64,000 bases of DNA from Flavobacterium aquaticum (GTDB lineage Bacteria > Bacteroidota > Bacteroidia > Flavobacteriales > Flavobacteriaceae): assembly GCF_003259835.1 (NCBI RefSeq), contig NZ_QLMI01000002.1, positions 372,001 to 436,000 on the forward strand, written 5' to 3'. The translations under genes were made by a program, and so were the position numbers. This document shows, piece after piece, positions 17,847-26,493 of this stretch (the first letter of the stretch is position 1; the number at the start of each line of letters is the position of its first letter). Below the pieces are notes generated by a model. It saw only the letters and a list, made by a program, of their open reading frames with translations, ran no database searches and was not told where the DNA came from.

Positions 17847-20282
17847 TTATTGTTTAACGATTTTTACTGTTTTCACTTCATTATTAGAAATTACTTTCAC
17901 CAAATAAGTTCCCGCAGCTAACCCAGCAACATCTATTGAAGTTTCGTTGCTGTTTACTGTTTTTGTAAAAACTTCTTGACCTAATAAATTGTTTATAGAA
18001 ACAGTAGTAATTTCTTTATCTAATGAAAGGTTTAAAACATCTTTTACAGGATTTGGATAAAGCTTCAAGTTTTTTAATGAGAATGATTCCGCAGAAAGCA
18101 TTTGGGTTGTGAACGAACCTCCAGAAACCCTGTCAGATGAAGTAGCGCCACAATTAGATTGTACCCAAAAATAATAGGTAGTGTTTGGTGTTAAATTATT
18201 TAAAACCGCAAAAGTCTCTGTCGTTGTTCCTGTGATTGCATTAGCGGAAAATGGGTCATTTACAATACTGTAAGTGTAAATATAACCATTACTTGGTGCA
18301 GGAATTGGTGCTGTCCATGCGATATTTACAACGGTTGCCGATTCAGGATCTGTAAATAACTGCGTAGGAGCGTTACATTGAGATTCTGGATATGTGGTAA
18401 ATGAGCCTCCCGAAGCCCAATCCGTTTGCGTGTTACCACAAATAGATTTTACCCAAAAATAATAAGTAGTGTTTGGCGTTAAATTGTTTAAATTCGCATA
18501 AGTCTCTGTCGTTGTTCCTGTTATTGCATTAGCTGAAAACGGATCGTTTACTGTACTGTAACAATAAACATAGCCATTGCTTGGTGTAGGTACACCTTCT
18601 ATCCATGCAATAGTATTTGTTGTAGAGGTTAAACCATCGTAATATATTTGCGTTGGTGCATTACAACCAGATGCCGCAGGATATGTGGTAAACGAGCCTC
18701 CCGAAGCCCAATCCGTTTGTGTGTTACCACAGATAGATTTTACCCAAAAATAATAGGTAGTATTTGGCGCTAAATTAGTTAAATTCGCATAAGTCTCTGT
18801 TGTTGTTCCTGTGATTACGTCATCTGCAAACGGATCGTTTACAGTACTATAACAATAAACATAACCATTGCTCGGCGTAGGTGTAGCTTCTACCCATGCA
18901 ATAGTATTCGTTGTCGAGGTTAAACCATCGTAAAATAATTGTGTTGGTGCGTTACATCCAGATGCTGGATATGTTGTAAATGAACCACCAGAAGCCCAAT
19001 TAGATTGCGTAGCACCACAATTAGATTTTACCCAAAAATAATAAGTGGTGTTTGGTGATAAATTATTTAATTCCGCATAAGTCTCCGTCGTTGTTCCTGT
19101 TATTGCATTTGCAGAAAAAGGATCGTTTACAGTACTGTAACAATAAACATAACCATTGCTTGGCGCAGGATTTGATGCCGTCCATGCAATATTATTTGAA
19201 GTCGAAGTTAAACCATCATAAAATAGTTGCGTTGGAACATTACAAACTGAAATTGTGGCACATGTAATAGATCTTACTCTGTTTGTGTTTTGAGTTCCAC
19301 AACTAGAATTGGCATTCAAATGGTATCTAACTACTCCAGAAGTTGTACCAGATAACCAAGTTAATGGAGTTAAACCACTGGCTAAAACCGCTGTTCCTGT
19401 TGCATTAGTTATGGTAATAAAATCTGTGGAAACTGAACTTCTAAAAGTATATTGTTTATTTGACAAGACATTTACATTTGAATATTCTCCTGCATAAGCA
19501 TCTGCAACGATTTGTTCAGTACTTCCTGTACAAGCAGGTGTAAAAGTTGCATCAGGATATAATCCATAAATTGCACCGTTACAAGTTAATGCAGGTGGAG
19601 TAGTAAAACTACCTCCAGAAATCCAAGTTCCAGTTGTAGCTCCACAGTTAGAGCGTACCCAGTAGTAATAAGTAGTACCTGCCGCAACATTCAAATAGAG
19701 AGTAGTATTTAAGTTAGTTGTACTAAATAAGGTAGGAGTAGAATTTGCAGTAGGGGCGATATTGGCTGTAACAATATAAATATCATAATGAGAAGAAGGT
19801 ACTGGTGATGCCGCTGTCCAAGTCATTTTACAAGAATTGGATGTTATATTTGATACCAGTAAATTTGAAGGTGGTACGCAGTTTGATGCATCCGCACATC
19901 GAATGTAGCGAGTTCTGTCCGCTTGTTCGCTGCCGCAATTAGCATTGGAATGAATGTAATAACGAATAACACCTGAAGTACTTCCCGAATCCCAAATTAC
20001 AGGTTGTACTCCACTTGCATAAGTGACAGTTCCAGTTGCATTCGTAATTGTGATATAATCCGTTGTTACAGAACTTGAAAACGAATATTGTCTGTTTGCA
20101 ACTACATTCACATTGCTGTATTCGCCTGCATAACTCTGACTGGTTAATGTCTGATAGTTTCCATTACAATTTGGTGTAAAGGTACTTTCTGGAAATAATG
20201 CACCAGTAGTACATTGCGCAACGGCATTAGGAATGAAGTAAAAAAATGCCAATAGGCAGAATAAAGTAATTGTTCTTTTCAT
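17847..20282 (-). CDS. T9SS-secreted fibronectin type III repeat protein
   Basis: An 811-residue secreted protein. It has a signal peptide (1-22, ending AVAQ) and a first copy of an unnamed module (about 23-128) containing YAGEYSNVNV and DYITITNATG. An FN3 domain follows (about 134-230), then a second copy of the module (about 233-341) and four tandem FN3 domains (about 344-725), each beginning near CNAPTQ and ending with ASGGSFTTYP. A C-terminal type IX sorting domain (about 735-811) has LKLYPNPVKD, GLAAGTYLVKV and a Lys-rich end. The sorting domain sends the protein through the outer membrane to the cell surface or medium. Adhesion or carbohydrate binding is plausible for the FN3 array. There is no enzymatic domain. 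Confidence 0.88.
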   Translation of the reverse strand: MKRTITLFCLLAFFYFIPNAVAQCTTGALFPESTFTPNCNGNYQTLTSQSYAGEYSNVNVVANRQYSFSSSVTTDYITITNATGTVTYASGVQPVIWDSGSTSGVIRYYIHSNANCGSEQADRTRYIRCADASNCVPPSNLLVSNITSNSCKMTWTAASPVPSSHYDIYIVTANIAPTANSTPTLFSTTNLNTTLYLNVAAGTTYYYWVRSNCGATTGTWISGGSFTTPPALTCNGAIYGLYPDATFTPACTGSTEQIVADAYAGEYSNVNVLSNKQYTFRSSVSTDFITITNATGTAVLASGLTPLTWLSGTTSGVVRYHLNANSSCGTQNTNRVRSITCATISVCNVPTQLFYDGLTSTSNNIAWTASNPAPSNGYVYCYSTVNDPFSANAITGTTTETYAELNNLSPNTTYYFWVKSNCGATQSNWASGGSFTTYPASGCNAPTQLFYDGLTSTTNTIAWVEATPTPSNGYVYCYSTVNDPFADDVITGTTTETYANLTNLAPNTTYYFWVKSICGNTQTDWASGGSFTTYPAASGCNAPTQIYYDGLTSTTNTIAWIEGVPTPSNGYVYCYSTVNDPFSANAITGTTTETYANLNNLTPNTTYYFWVKSICGNTQTDWASGGSFTTYPESQCNAPTQLFTDPESATVVNIAWTAPIPAPSNGYIYTYSIVNDPFSANAITGTTTETFAVLNNLTPNTTYYFWVQSNCGATSSDRVSGGSFTTQMLSAESFSLKNLKLYPNPVKDVLNLSLDKEITTVSINNLLGQEVFTKTVNSNETSIDVAGLAAGTYLVKVISNNEVKTVKIVKQ
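18115..19250 (-). repeat. four tandem ~290-bp repeats encoding FN3 domains
   Basis: The cysteine codons that open the units fall near 18375, 18664, 18955 and 19243, giving periods of 288-291 bases (96-97 codons). The middle copies are nearly identical at the DNA level, and each spells PSNGYVYCYSTVNDPF and TTTETYA. The outer copies are more diverged, especially the last. Confidence 0.85.
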
Positions 20283-20309
20283 ATTTTCGGTCTTGATTTT
20301 ATTTTACAC

Positions 20310-20340
20310 CAAAACTATGAGATAAGAAGTACTAGACCAA
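20310..20340 (-). promoter_or_regulatory. promoter of the T9SS FN3 gene
   Basis: On the minus strand TTG (20338-20340), a 20-base gap, then TAGTTTTG (20310-20317) match the Bacteroidetes -33/-7 pattern. The start codon at 20282 lies 27 bases beyond the box. Confidence 0.6.
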
Positions 20341-20356
20341 TATATATATTGGACTA
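20333..20356. promoter_or_regulatory. palindrome over the -33 box, candidate operator
   Basis: CCAATATATATATTGG (20337-20352) is a perfect 16-base palindrome extended by TAG/CTA after one mismatch on each side. It covers the -33 TTG of the FN3 gene, as a repressor operator would. It could also be an AT-rich hairpin ending the upstream regulator transcript, but no T-run follows. Confidence 0.5.
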
Positions 20357-20409
20357 TTTATAAATAATCAGAAGATTAAAAAATATTTATTATACTGATT
20401 AACAAATAC

Positions 20410-22116
20410 TTAATTTGTATTTTCTAGTTTTTCAATATAATAATTAGGAGAAAGTCCGGTTTGCTTTTTAAAAACGCGAACAAGCGTATTGGCATCTTTA
20501 TAACCCACTTCTTCCGCAATAGCTTGTAAAGTATATTTACGGAAATAAGGAGCATCTTTCAGCTTTTGAAGTACATAATGAATTCGTAATTCTTGGGTAT
20601 ATTCCGAAAAAGTTTTTTGCATTACCTGATTGAAATATTGGGATAAATAAGCCGTATTGGTATTTAATTTTTTTGCTACAAAAGCCAACTTGAAATTCGG
20701 ATCTAAAAAAGTTTCTTTTAGTTCTAACTTTTTTAAACCTAACGCTATTTTTTCAATAAGCTCTTTATCGAGTGTTTGTTTTGGTTGTGGTTCGATTTTA
20801 TCAATTTGCAAAATACTAATTTCTGAAGTTTTAGACTCTTTTAGATCTTGAATAATCTTTAAAAATCGATAATGCTTTTCTTTCTGGTTTTTGTAATAAT
20901 AATAAAAACTATAAACTACTACGGCAAAAAGAATCAAAATACCAAAAAGCAATATTTTAAAATAATTCTTAGATGCGATAATTTTGTTTGACTCTTCTTT
21001 TATTATTTTTAAATCATAATTGTGGAGAAAATTTAAAGATTTACTTTTTATCCCTTCTATTGATTGAATTAATTCTAAACTTTTTTGGGCGTAGCGATAC
21101 GCATTTTTAGTGTCATTTTTCTCATTATAACATTGTGTCATAATGTTATAAGTCATTAATAAATTTTCTTTAGAAACTTTAGTTACTTGATAACTTTCAA
21201 CATATTTTTTACAATAGAAAAGTGCCGAATCAACTTGTTTTAAATGATGAAAACAATCAGCCATTCCTAAATCGAACAATTGCTCTGTTCTTATATTATC
21301 CTGAATAATAGGATACTTTTTTCGCTTTCTGTATAACGACAATGATTTCTCGTAATTCCCTGCTAAAGCTGCACTTTTTGCCTCGCGCATGCTTAATAAT
21401 GCTTTGGTGTACTCAGGTTGAAAATTATCTTGTAACATCATTGTTGCTGCTACATTAAAATAGTGATTTGCAGAATCTAACAACACGGTTTTCTTCGAAT
21501 GAATATAATACTTTTGATAAGCTTCACCAATAATATTATATTTATCAGCAAACAGTTTCTTGTTCATTACTTTTTTTTCACCTACTCCCAATTTTAAGTG
21601 ATGAGAAGTTTTCAATTCTCTCTTTAACAAAGCAATTCCATTTACATAATCGCCCATAGCAACCTTAATTGAACCATATTGTTCGTTAAAATGATTATTA
21701 GGTACACTGTTTTTATGTTTGTCAAGATAAAACAATGCTAAGTCGTATTCTCCTAAATTTTTATGGATATAAAAAAGTTTGTTTACACACATTCCAAGCA
21801 AATCTTGATACACTTTGCTTGATTTATCCATCTTACTTTTTTCGATGCTGTCTATAAGTATGATAAGCAGTTTCTTTGAGTAAGTAAACTCGGATTTGTT
21901 ATAAAAATAATTGGCTACGTAATATTTGCCATAAAAACGAAACAACTCGTTTTTAGAATTACTAATTTCTAATGCTTCTGCATACGCTTTTTCAGGATTT
22001 GAAATAAGATTTTCCTGAATACTTCGGGTTCTACTAATTTCTGATTCACTCAATTCTTGAGCAAACATCAAATTAATAAATAATAGCAATATAACAGAAA
22101 AAGTAAATTTATACAT
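20410..22116 (-). CDS. membrane-anchored TPR/AraC-type transcriptional regulator
   Basis: A 568-residue one-component regulator. It has a signal peptide (1-19), a periplasmic helical region with repeated TPR-like pairs (about 40-370), a single membrane helix (about 388-408, ILLFGILILFAVVVYSFYYYY) and a cytoplasmic linker. The C-terminal AraC DNA-binding domain (about 460-565) contains NTNTAYLSQYFNQ and YTLQAIAEEVGYKDANTLVRVFKKQTGLSPNYY in two helix-turn-helix units. It would sense something in the periplasm and act on DNA at the membrane. It lies just upstream of the T9SS cargo gene, 127 bases apart, a plausible target. A 7-base inverted repeat sits at 22144-22177 ahead of it. Confidence 0.85.
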   Translation of the reverse strand: MYKFTFSVILLLFINLMFAQELSESEISRTRSIQENLISNPEKAYAEALEISNSKNELFRFYGKYYVANYFYNKSEFTYSKKLLIILIDSIEKSKMDKSSKVYQDLLGMCVNKLFYIHKNLGEYDLALFYLDKHKNSVPNNHFNEQYGSIKVAMGDYVNGIALLKRELKTSHHLKLGVGEKKVMNKKLFADKYNIIGEAYQKYYIHSKKTVLLDSANHYFNVAATMMLQDNFQPEYTKALLSMREAKSAALAGNYEKSLSLYRKRKKYPIIQDNIRTEQLFDLGMADCFHHLKQVDSALFYCKKYVESYQVTKVSKENLLMTYNIMTQCYNEKNDTKNAYRYAQKSLELIQSIEGIKSKSLNFLHNYDLKIIKEESNKIIASKNYFKILLFGILILFAVVVYSFYYYYKNQKEKHYRFLKIIQDLKESKTSEISILQIDKIEPQPKQTLDKELIEKIALGLKKLELKETFLDPNFKLAFVAKKLNTNTAYLSQYFNQVMQKTFSEYTQELRIHYVLQKLKDAPYFRKYTLQAIAEEVGYKDANTLVRVFKKQTGLSPNYYIEKLENTN

Positions 22117-22143
22117 CTTGAAAAGGGGCTCAACCTAAAAATT

Positions 22144-22177
22144 ATAGTGTGCTAAAATAAGAATAAAACTACACTAT
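22144..22177. promoter_or_regulatory. inverted repeat upstream of the TPR/AraC gene
   Basis: ATAGTGT (22144-22150) and ACACTAT (22171-22177) are separated by 20 bases and lie 28-61 bases before the regulator start codon. This could be an autoregulatory site. No clear TAnnTTTG box is seen beside it. Confidence 0.35.
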
Positions 22178-22250
22178 TTTAAATATTCTTCCAAGATTAA
22201 CTTTTACTATTTTCAAATAGTATTATCCAAACTCAGGATTTTTAGTAAAG

Positions 22251-22285
22251 AAAAATCCCAAACTCTTTTGGAATTTGGGATTTTA
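22251..22285 (-). terminator. hairpin terminator after odhB
   Basis: AAATCCCAAA (22253-22262) pairs perfectly with TTTGGGATTT (22274-22283). It lies 20 bases after the odhB stop codon and is followed by T-rich sequence on the minus strand. Confidence 0.8.
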
Positions 22286-22303
22286 TATCTGGGATTTGTT
22301 GAA

Positions 22304-23521
22304 TTATAATTCTAACGCTTTTTTAACATTACCGCCCATTAATAATTCTGCTGGGTTTTCTAATGCTTCTTTTACCGCTACTAAAAATCCAACTGACTCA
22401 CGACCGTCAATGATTCTGTGATCGTATGATAACGCAACGTACATAACAGGAGCAATTACGATTTGACCGTTTTTAACGATAGCTCTTTCTACCACATTGT
22501 GCATTCCTAAAATACCAGATTGAGGAGGATTGATGATTGGTGTAGATAACATACTTCCAAAAACACCACCATTAGAAATTGTGAATGTTCCACCTGTCAT
22601 TTCATCAACTGTGATTTGTCCGTCACGCGCTCTGATAGCTAATCTTTTGATTTCTGCTTCAACACCTCTGAACGATAATGTTTCTGCATTTCTCATAACT
22701 GGAACCATTAATCCTTTTGGACCAGAAACCGCTACTGAAATATCACAGAAGTCATAAGAAATTTTCTCTTGACCATCAATCATAGAATTTACATCAGGAT
22801 ACAATTGTAAAGCACGAGTTACCGCTTTAGTAAAGAACGACATGAAGCCTAATCCTAAACCATGTTTCGCTTTGAACTCTTCTTTATACTGGTCACGAAT
22901 AGCATAAATTGCTGACATATCTACTTCGTTGAAAGTAGTTAACATAGCAGTTTCGTTTTTAGCAGAAACCAAACGCTCAGCTACTTTTCTACGTAACATA
23001 GAAAGTTTTGTTCTTTCTGTTCCGCGGTTTCCTCCTGTTGGAGTTCCCATTGATGGCACTGCGTTTACAGCGTCATCTTTAGTGATTCTTCCACCTTTAC
23101 CTGTTCCAACAATGTCAGAAGGTTCGATGTTTTTTTCTTCTAATATTTTTCTAGCTGCTGGAGATGGCGCTTGAGTTGCATATGTTTTTTCTGCTACTGG
23201 AGCCGCTTTTGGAGCCTCAGCTTTTGGAGCTTCAACTGCTTTTGCTTCTTCTTTAACTGGAGCCGCACCACCTTCTGGTTTTGCTGCACCTGTATCGATT
23301 AAACAAACTACAGCACCAACTGCTACTGCATCACCTTCTTCTGCTTTTAATGTAATGATTCCACTTGCTTCAGCTGGCAATTCTAATGTTGCTTTGTCTG
23401 AATCAACCTCAGCAATCGCTTGGTCTTTTTCTACATAATCACCATCTTTTACTAACCATGTAGCAATTTCTACTTCTTTAATTGATTCCCCTGGAGAAGG
23501 GACTTTCATTTCTAAAATCAT
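22304..23521 (-). CDS. odhB: dihydrolipoyllysine-residue succinyltransferase (2-oxoglutarate dehydrogenase E2)
   Basis: A 405-residue core subunit of the 2-oxoglutarate dehydrogenase complex of the citric acid cycle. The lipoyl domain is residues 2-75 with the lipoylated lysine in EVDSDKATLELP. A Pro/Ala/Lys-rich linker follows, then the peripheral-subunit-binding domain (about 115-155, SPAARKILEEKNIEPSDI). The catalytic acyltransferase domain (about 170-405) ends with YDHRIIDGRESVGFL, where the His and Asp are catalytic. It lies downstream of the E1 gene. The 85-base spacer contains a word-repeat hairpin. Confidence 0.96.
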   Translation of the reverse strand: MILEMKVPSPGESIKEVEIATWLVKDGDYVEKDQAIAEVDSDKATLELPAEASGIITLKAEEGDAVAVGAVVCLIDTGAAKPEGGAAPVKEEAKAVEAPKAEAPKAAPVAEKTYATQAPSPAARKILEEKNIEPSDIVGTGKGGRITKDDAVNAVPSMGTPTGGNRGTERTKLSMLRRKVAERLVSAKNETAMLTTFNEVDMSAIYAIRDQYKEEFKAKHGLGLGFMSFFTKAVTRALQLYPDVNSMIDGQEKISYDFCDISVAVSGPKGLMVPVMRNAETLSFRGVEAEIKRLAIRARDGQITVDEMTGGTFTISNGGVFGSMLSTPIINPPQSGILGMHNVVERAIVKNGQIVIAPVMYVALSYDHRIIDGRESVGFLVAVKEALENPAELLMGGNVKKALEL

Positions 23522-23547
23522 GTTTTTTAGTTTAAAAGTTTAAAATA

Positions 23548-23589
23548 AGTTTAGAAGTTTAAAAGTTGTGTTAGCCTTAAACCTAAACT
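23548..23589 (-). repeat. word-repeat hairpin in the odhA-odhB spacer
   Basis: On the minus strand AGTTTAGGTTTAAGG (from 23589 to 23575) pairs with CTTTTAAACTTCTAAACT (from 23565 to 23548): seven pairs, a two-base bulge, then about eight pairs including G-U. Two further copies of the TTTAAACTT-like word follow before the odhB start. Confidence 0.6.
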
Positions 23590-23606
23590 ATTAGCTGTTT
23601 TTATTT

Positions 23607-26378
23607 TTATTGAAATAATTTTTTATCAAAAACCATTGCGATTGCGTTAGCATGACGTTTTTTAGAACGCTCGTAACTTCCTGCTGCTGGTGCACTATAT
23701 GCTTTTGGTGATGCTAATCTTAATTTTACTAAATCGAAATTCATTAACATATAAGAATAAGCTCCCATATTTTTAGGTTCTTCTTGTGCCCAAACATAAT
23801 CATCCACATTTGGATAACTGTCGATAATGGCTTTGATTTGGTCAACTGCTAATGGGAACAATTGTTCTAAACGAACTACAGCCACATCATTTCTACCTAA
23901 TTCAGCACGTTTTGCAATGATATCATAATAGAATTTACCTGTACAGAAAACTAACGTTTTAATCGCTTTTTTATCTGTTGCATTTGGATCATCTAATACT
24001 TCTTGGAATTGTCCGTTTGCTAAATCATCCATTGAAGATACTACATCTGGATGACGCAATAAACTCTTTGGAGAGAATACTACTAATGGCTTACGGAATT
24101 CTGTTTTTAATTGTCTTCTCATTAAGTGGAAGAAGTTGGCTGGCGTAGTTACATCGGCAATGTACATGTTGTGTTTTGCACATAATTGTAAGTAACGCTC
24201 CATACGTGCTGATGAGTGTTCTGCTCCTTGGTTTTCATAACCATGAGGCAATAACATTACCAATCCGTTTTGGTTGTTCCACTTGTCCTCACCTGCAGAA
24301 ATGTATTGGTCAATCATAATTTGAGCGCCGTTAGAGAAATCCCCAAACTGTGCTTCCCAAATTACTAAAGATTTTGGCGATGCTAATGCATATCCGTATT
24401 CAAAACCTAAAACACCATATTCTGAAAGGTGCGAATTGTAGATATAAAAGTTTCCTTTTTTATCTTTTATTTTGTCTAAAAGAATTACTTCTTCTTCTGA
24501 ATCTTCTACTTTAACAACAGCATGACGGTGTGAAAATGTTCCACGTTCCACATCTTGCCCAGAAATACGAACATCAAAACCTTCAGACATTAAAGAACCA
24601 TAAGCTAATAATTCGCCCATTGCCCAGTCTAATTTATTGGTTTCAACCATGTTCTTTCTATCACCAATTAACTTCGTAATCTTACTGATGAATTTTTTAT
24701 CAGCAGGAAGTTCAGTAATAGTTTTAGCAATTTCAGCTAATTGATTTTTATCAAATTTCGTATCGAATTTTTGTAGCATTACATCATCCGAAACTTGTTT
24801 GTAACCTTCCCACTCATTTTCCATGAACGGAGTAATTACGGTTAAGTCTTTTTTACGAGAAGCTTCTAAATTCTCATCTAATTTTGCTTTGTAAGCTTCT
24901 TCCAATTCTTTCACAAAACCAGCCGAAATAACGCTTTCTTGAACTAATTTTTCAGCGTAGATATCTCTTGGATTTTTGTGTTTTGAAATCGCTTTGTATA
25001 AAATTGGTTGTGTAAAACGAGGCTCATCACCTTCGTTATGACCGTATTTTCTATATCCTAATAAATCGATGAAAACGTCTGTTCCAAATTCCATACGATA
25101 ATCTAAAGCAAACAACATTGCATGAACTACAGCTTCTGCATCGTCTGCATTAACGTGTAAAACGGGTGATAATGTTACTTTAGCAATATCCGTACAATAC
25201 GTTGACGAACGTGCATCTAAATAATTCGTAGTAAATCCGACTTGGTTATTGATTACTAAATGGATTGTTCCACCTGTTTTATAACCATCTAATTTCGCCA
25301 TTTGGATAATTTCATACACAATACCTTGACCAGCTACAGCGGCATCACCGTGAACGGCAATTGGTAAAACTTTTGAAAAATCATCTGCGAAATATCTATC
25401 TTGTTTTGCTCTTGTGATTCCTTCAATAACAGCACCAACAGTTTCTAAGTGCGAAGGATTTGGAGCTAAATTCAAATTAATTTTTTTACCAGAATCAGTA
25501 ACTCTATCCGAAGTTAAACCTAAGTGATATTTTACGTCACCATCAAAGTTAGCGTCTTCATCATAGTCTTTTCCGTCGAATTCAGAGAAGATATTTTGCG
25601 TGTTTTTTCCAAAGATGTTTGCCAATACATTCAAACGACCTCTGTGTGCCATTCCCATTACGAATTGCTCAACACCTTTATCAGCCGCAGCTTCCACTAA
25701 AGCGTCTAAAGCAGGAATAACTGCTTCACAACCTTCTAAAGAGAAACGTTTTTGACCAACATATTTAGTATGTAAGAAATTCTCGAAAGAAACCGCTTCG
25801 TTTAATTTTTTAAGGATGTGTTTTTTCTTGTCAGCAGTAAAGTTTGGTAAATTATCGTTAATGTCTAAACGATTTTTAATCCATTCTAATTTGTGTGGTT
25901 CTCTGATGTACATGTACTCCACTCCAATAGATTGGCAATATACATTTTCTAAATGCTTAACAATTTCAGCCAAAGTACAAGGCTTCATGTTCACCATTTT
26001 AGCAGCATCAAAAACCGTATTCAAATCCGCTTGAGACAATCCGAAATTTTCAAGAGCTAAAGAAGGTCCGTGAAGTCTTCTATCTCTTACAGGATTTGTT
26101 TTAGTGAATAAATGTCCACGAGTTCTATATCCTTCAATTAATTTAAGAACATTGAACTCTTTTTGCATTTTTTCAGAAATTTCACCTGAATCACCCGAAG
26201 CTACTTGAACTACTTGTGCGGCAAATTCTTCAGAACCATAACCCGCTTGCGCGAAATCAAATCCTTGAAAAAAACTTCTCCAGCTTGGCTCTACGCTATC
26301 TGGATTTTGTAAATATTGTTCGTATAAATCTGCAAAAAATGCAGTATGTGCAGCGTTTAAAAAGGAAAACCTATCCAT
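23607..26378 (-). CDS. odhA: 2-oxoglutarate dehydrogenase E1 component
   Basis: A 923-residue thiamine-diphosphate enzyme that decarboxylates 2-oxoglutarate and succinylates the E2 lipoyl group. The N-terminal helix MDRFSFLNAAHTAFFADLYEQ is the usual E1 start. A longer frame to 26420 would begin at or before the predicted transcription start, so the ATG at 26376-26378 is chosen. HGDAAVAGQGIVYE and GTIHLVINNQVGFTT belong to the cofactor-binding core, and the C-terminal transketolase-like part includes LPHGYENQGAEHSSARMER. Length agrees with bacterial SucA/OdhA. It is followed by odhB, and the E3 gene is not in this window. Confidence 0.96.
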   Translation of the reverse strand: MDRFSFLNAAHTAFFADLYEQYLQNPDSVEPSWRSFFQGFDFAQAGYGSEEFAAQVVQVASGDSGEISEKMQKEFNVLKLIEGYRTRGHLFTKTNPVRDRRLHGPSLALENFGLSQADLNTVFDAAKMVNMKPCTLAEIVKHLENVYCQSIGVEYMYIREPHKLEWIKNRLDINDNLPNFTADKKKHILKKLNEAVSFENFLHTKYVGQKRFSLEGCEAVIPALDALVEAAADKGVEQFVMGMAHRGRLNVLANIFGKNTQNIFSEFDGKDYDEDANFDGDVKYHLGLTSDRVTDSGKKINLNLAPNPSHLETVGAVIEGITRAKQDRYFADDFSKVLPIAVHGDAAVAGQGIVYEIIQMAKLDGYKTGGTIHLVINNQVGFTTNYLDARSSTYCTDIAKVTLSPVLHVNADDAEAVVHAMLFALDYRMEFGTDVFIDLLGYRKYGHNEGDEPRFTQPILYKAISKHKNPRDIYAEKLVQESVISAGFVKELEEAYKAKLDENLEASRKKDLTVITPFMENEWEGYKQVSDDVMLQKFDTKFDKNQLAEIAKTITELPADKKFISKITKLIGDRKNMVETNKLDWAMGELLAYGSLMSEGFDVRISGQDVERGTFSHRHAVVKVEDSEEEVILLDKIKDKKGNFYIYNSHLSEYGVLGFEYGYALASPKSLVIWEAQFGDFSNGAQIMIDQYISAGEDKWNNQNGLVMLLPHGYENQGAEHSSARMERYLQLCAKHNMYIADVTTPANFFHLMRRQLKTEFRKPLVVFSPKSLLRHPDVVSSMDDLANGQFQEVLDDPNATDKKAIKTLVFCTGKFYYDIIAKRAELGRNDVAVVRLEQLFPLAVDQIKAIIDSYPNVDDYVWAQEEPKNMGAYSYMLMNFDLVKLRLASPKAYSAPAAGSYERSKKRHANAIAMVFDKKLFQ

Positions 26379-26417
26379 AGTGTGTTGTCGGTAAGACCTA
26401 TTAATTAAAAATTTACG

Positions 26418-26449
26418 CAAAAGTAAAACATTTTATGATAATCTTTCAA
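26418..26449 (-). promoter_or_regulatory. promoter of the odhA-odhB unit
   Basis: On the minus strand TTG (26447-26449), a 21-base gap, then TACTTTTG (26418-26425). Transcription would start near 26414, giving a leader of about 35 bases before the ATG at 26378. Confidence 0.7.
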
Positions 26450-26493
26450 GGATTTTTATACTTTTATAACATTAATTTTTTTAAAACTGATTT

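Noticed and set aside
18115..19250. CRISPR-like regular repeats
   Set aside because: The period of about 290 bases, the continuous reading frame and the FN3 fold show a repeated protein domain; there are no short direct repeats with spacers.
26379..26420. Longer odhA start at 26420
   Set aside because: It begins inside the -7 promoter box region and adds 14 residues unlike the E1 N-terminus.
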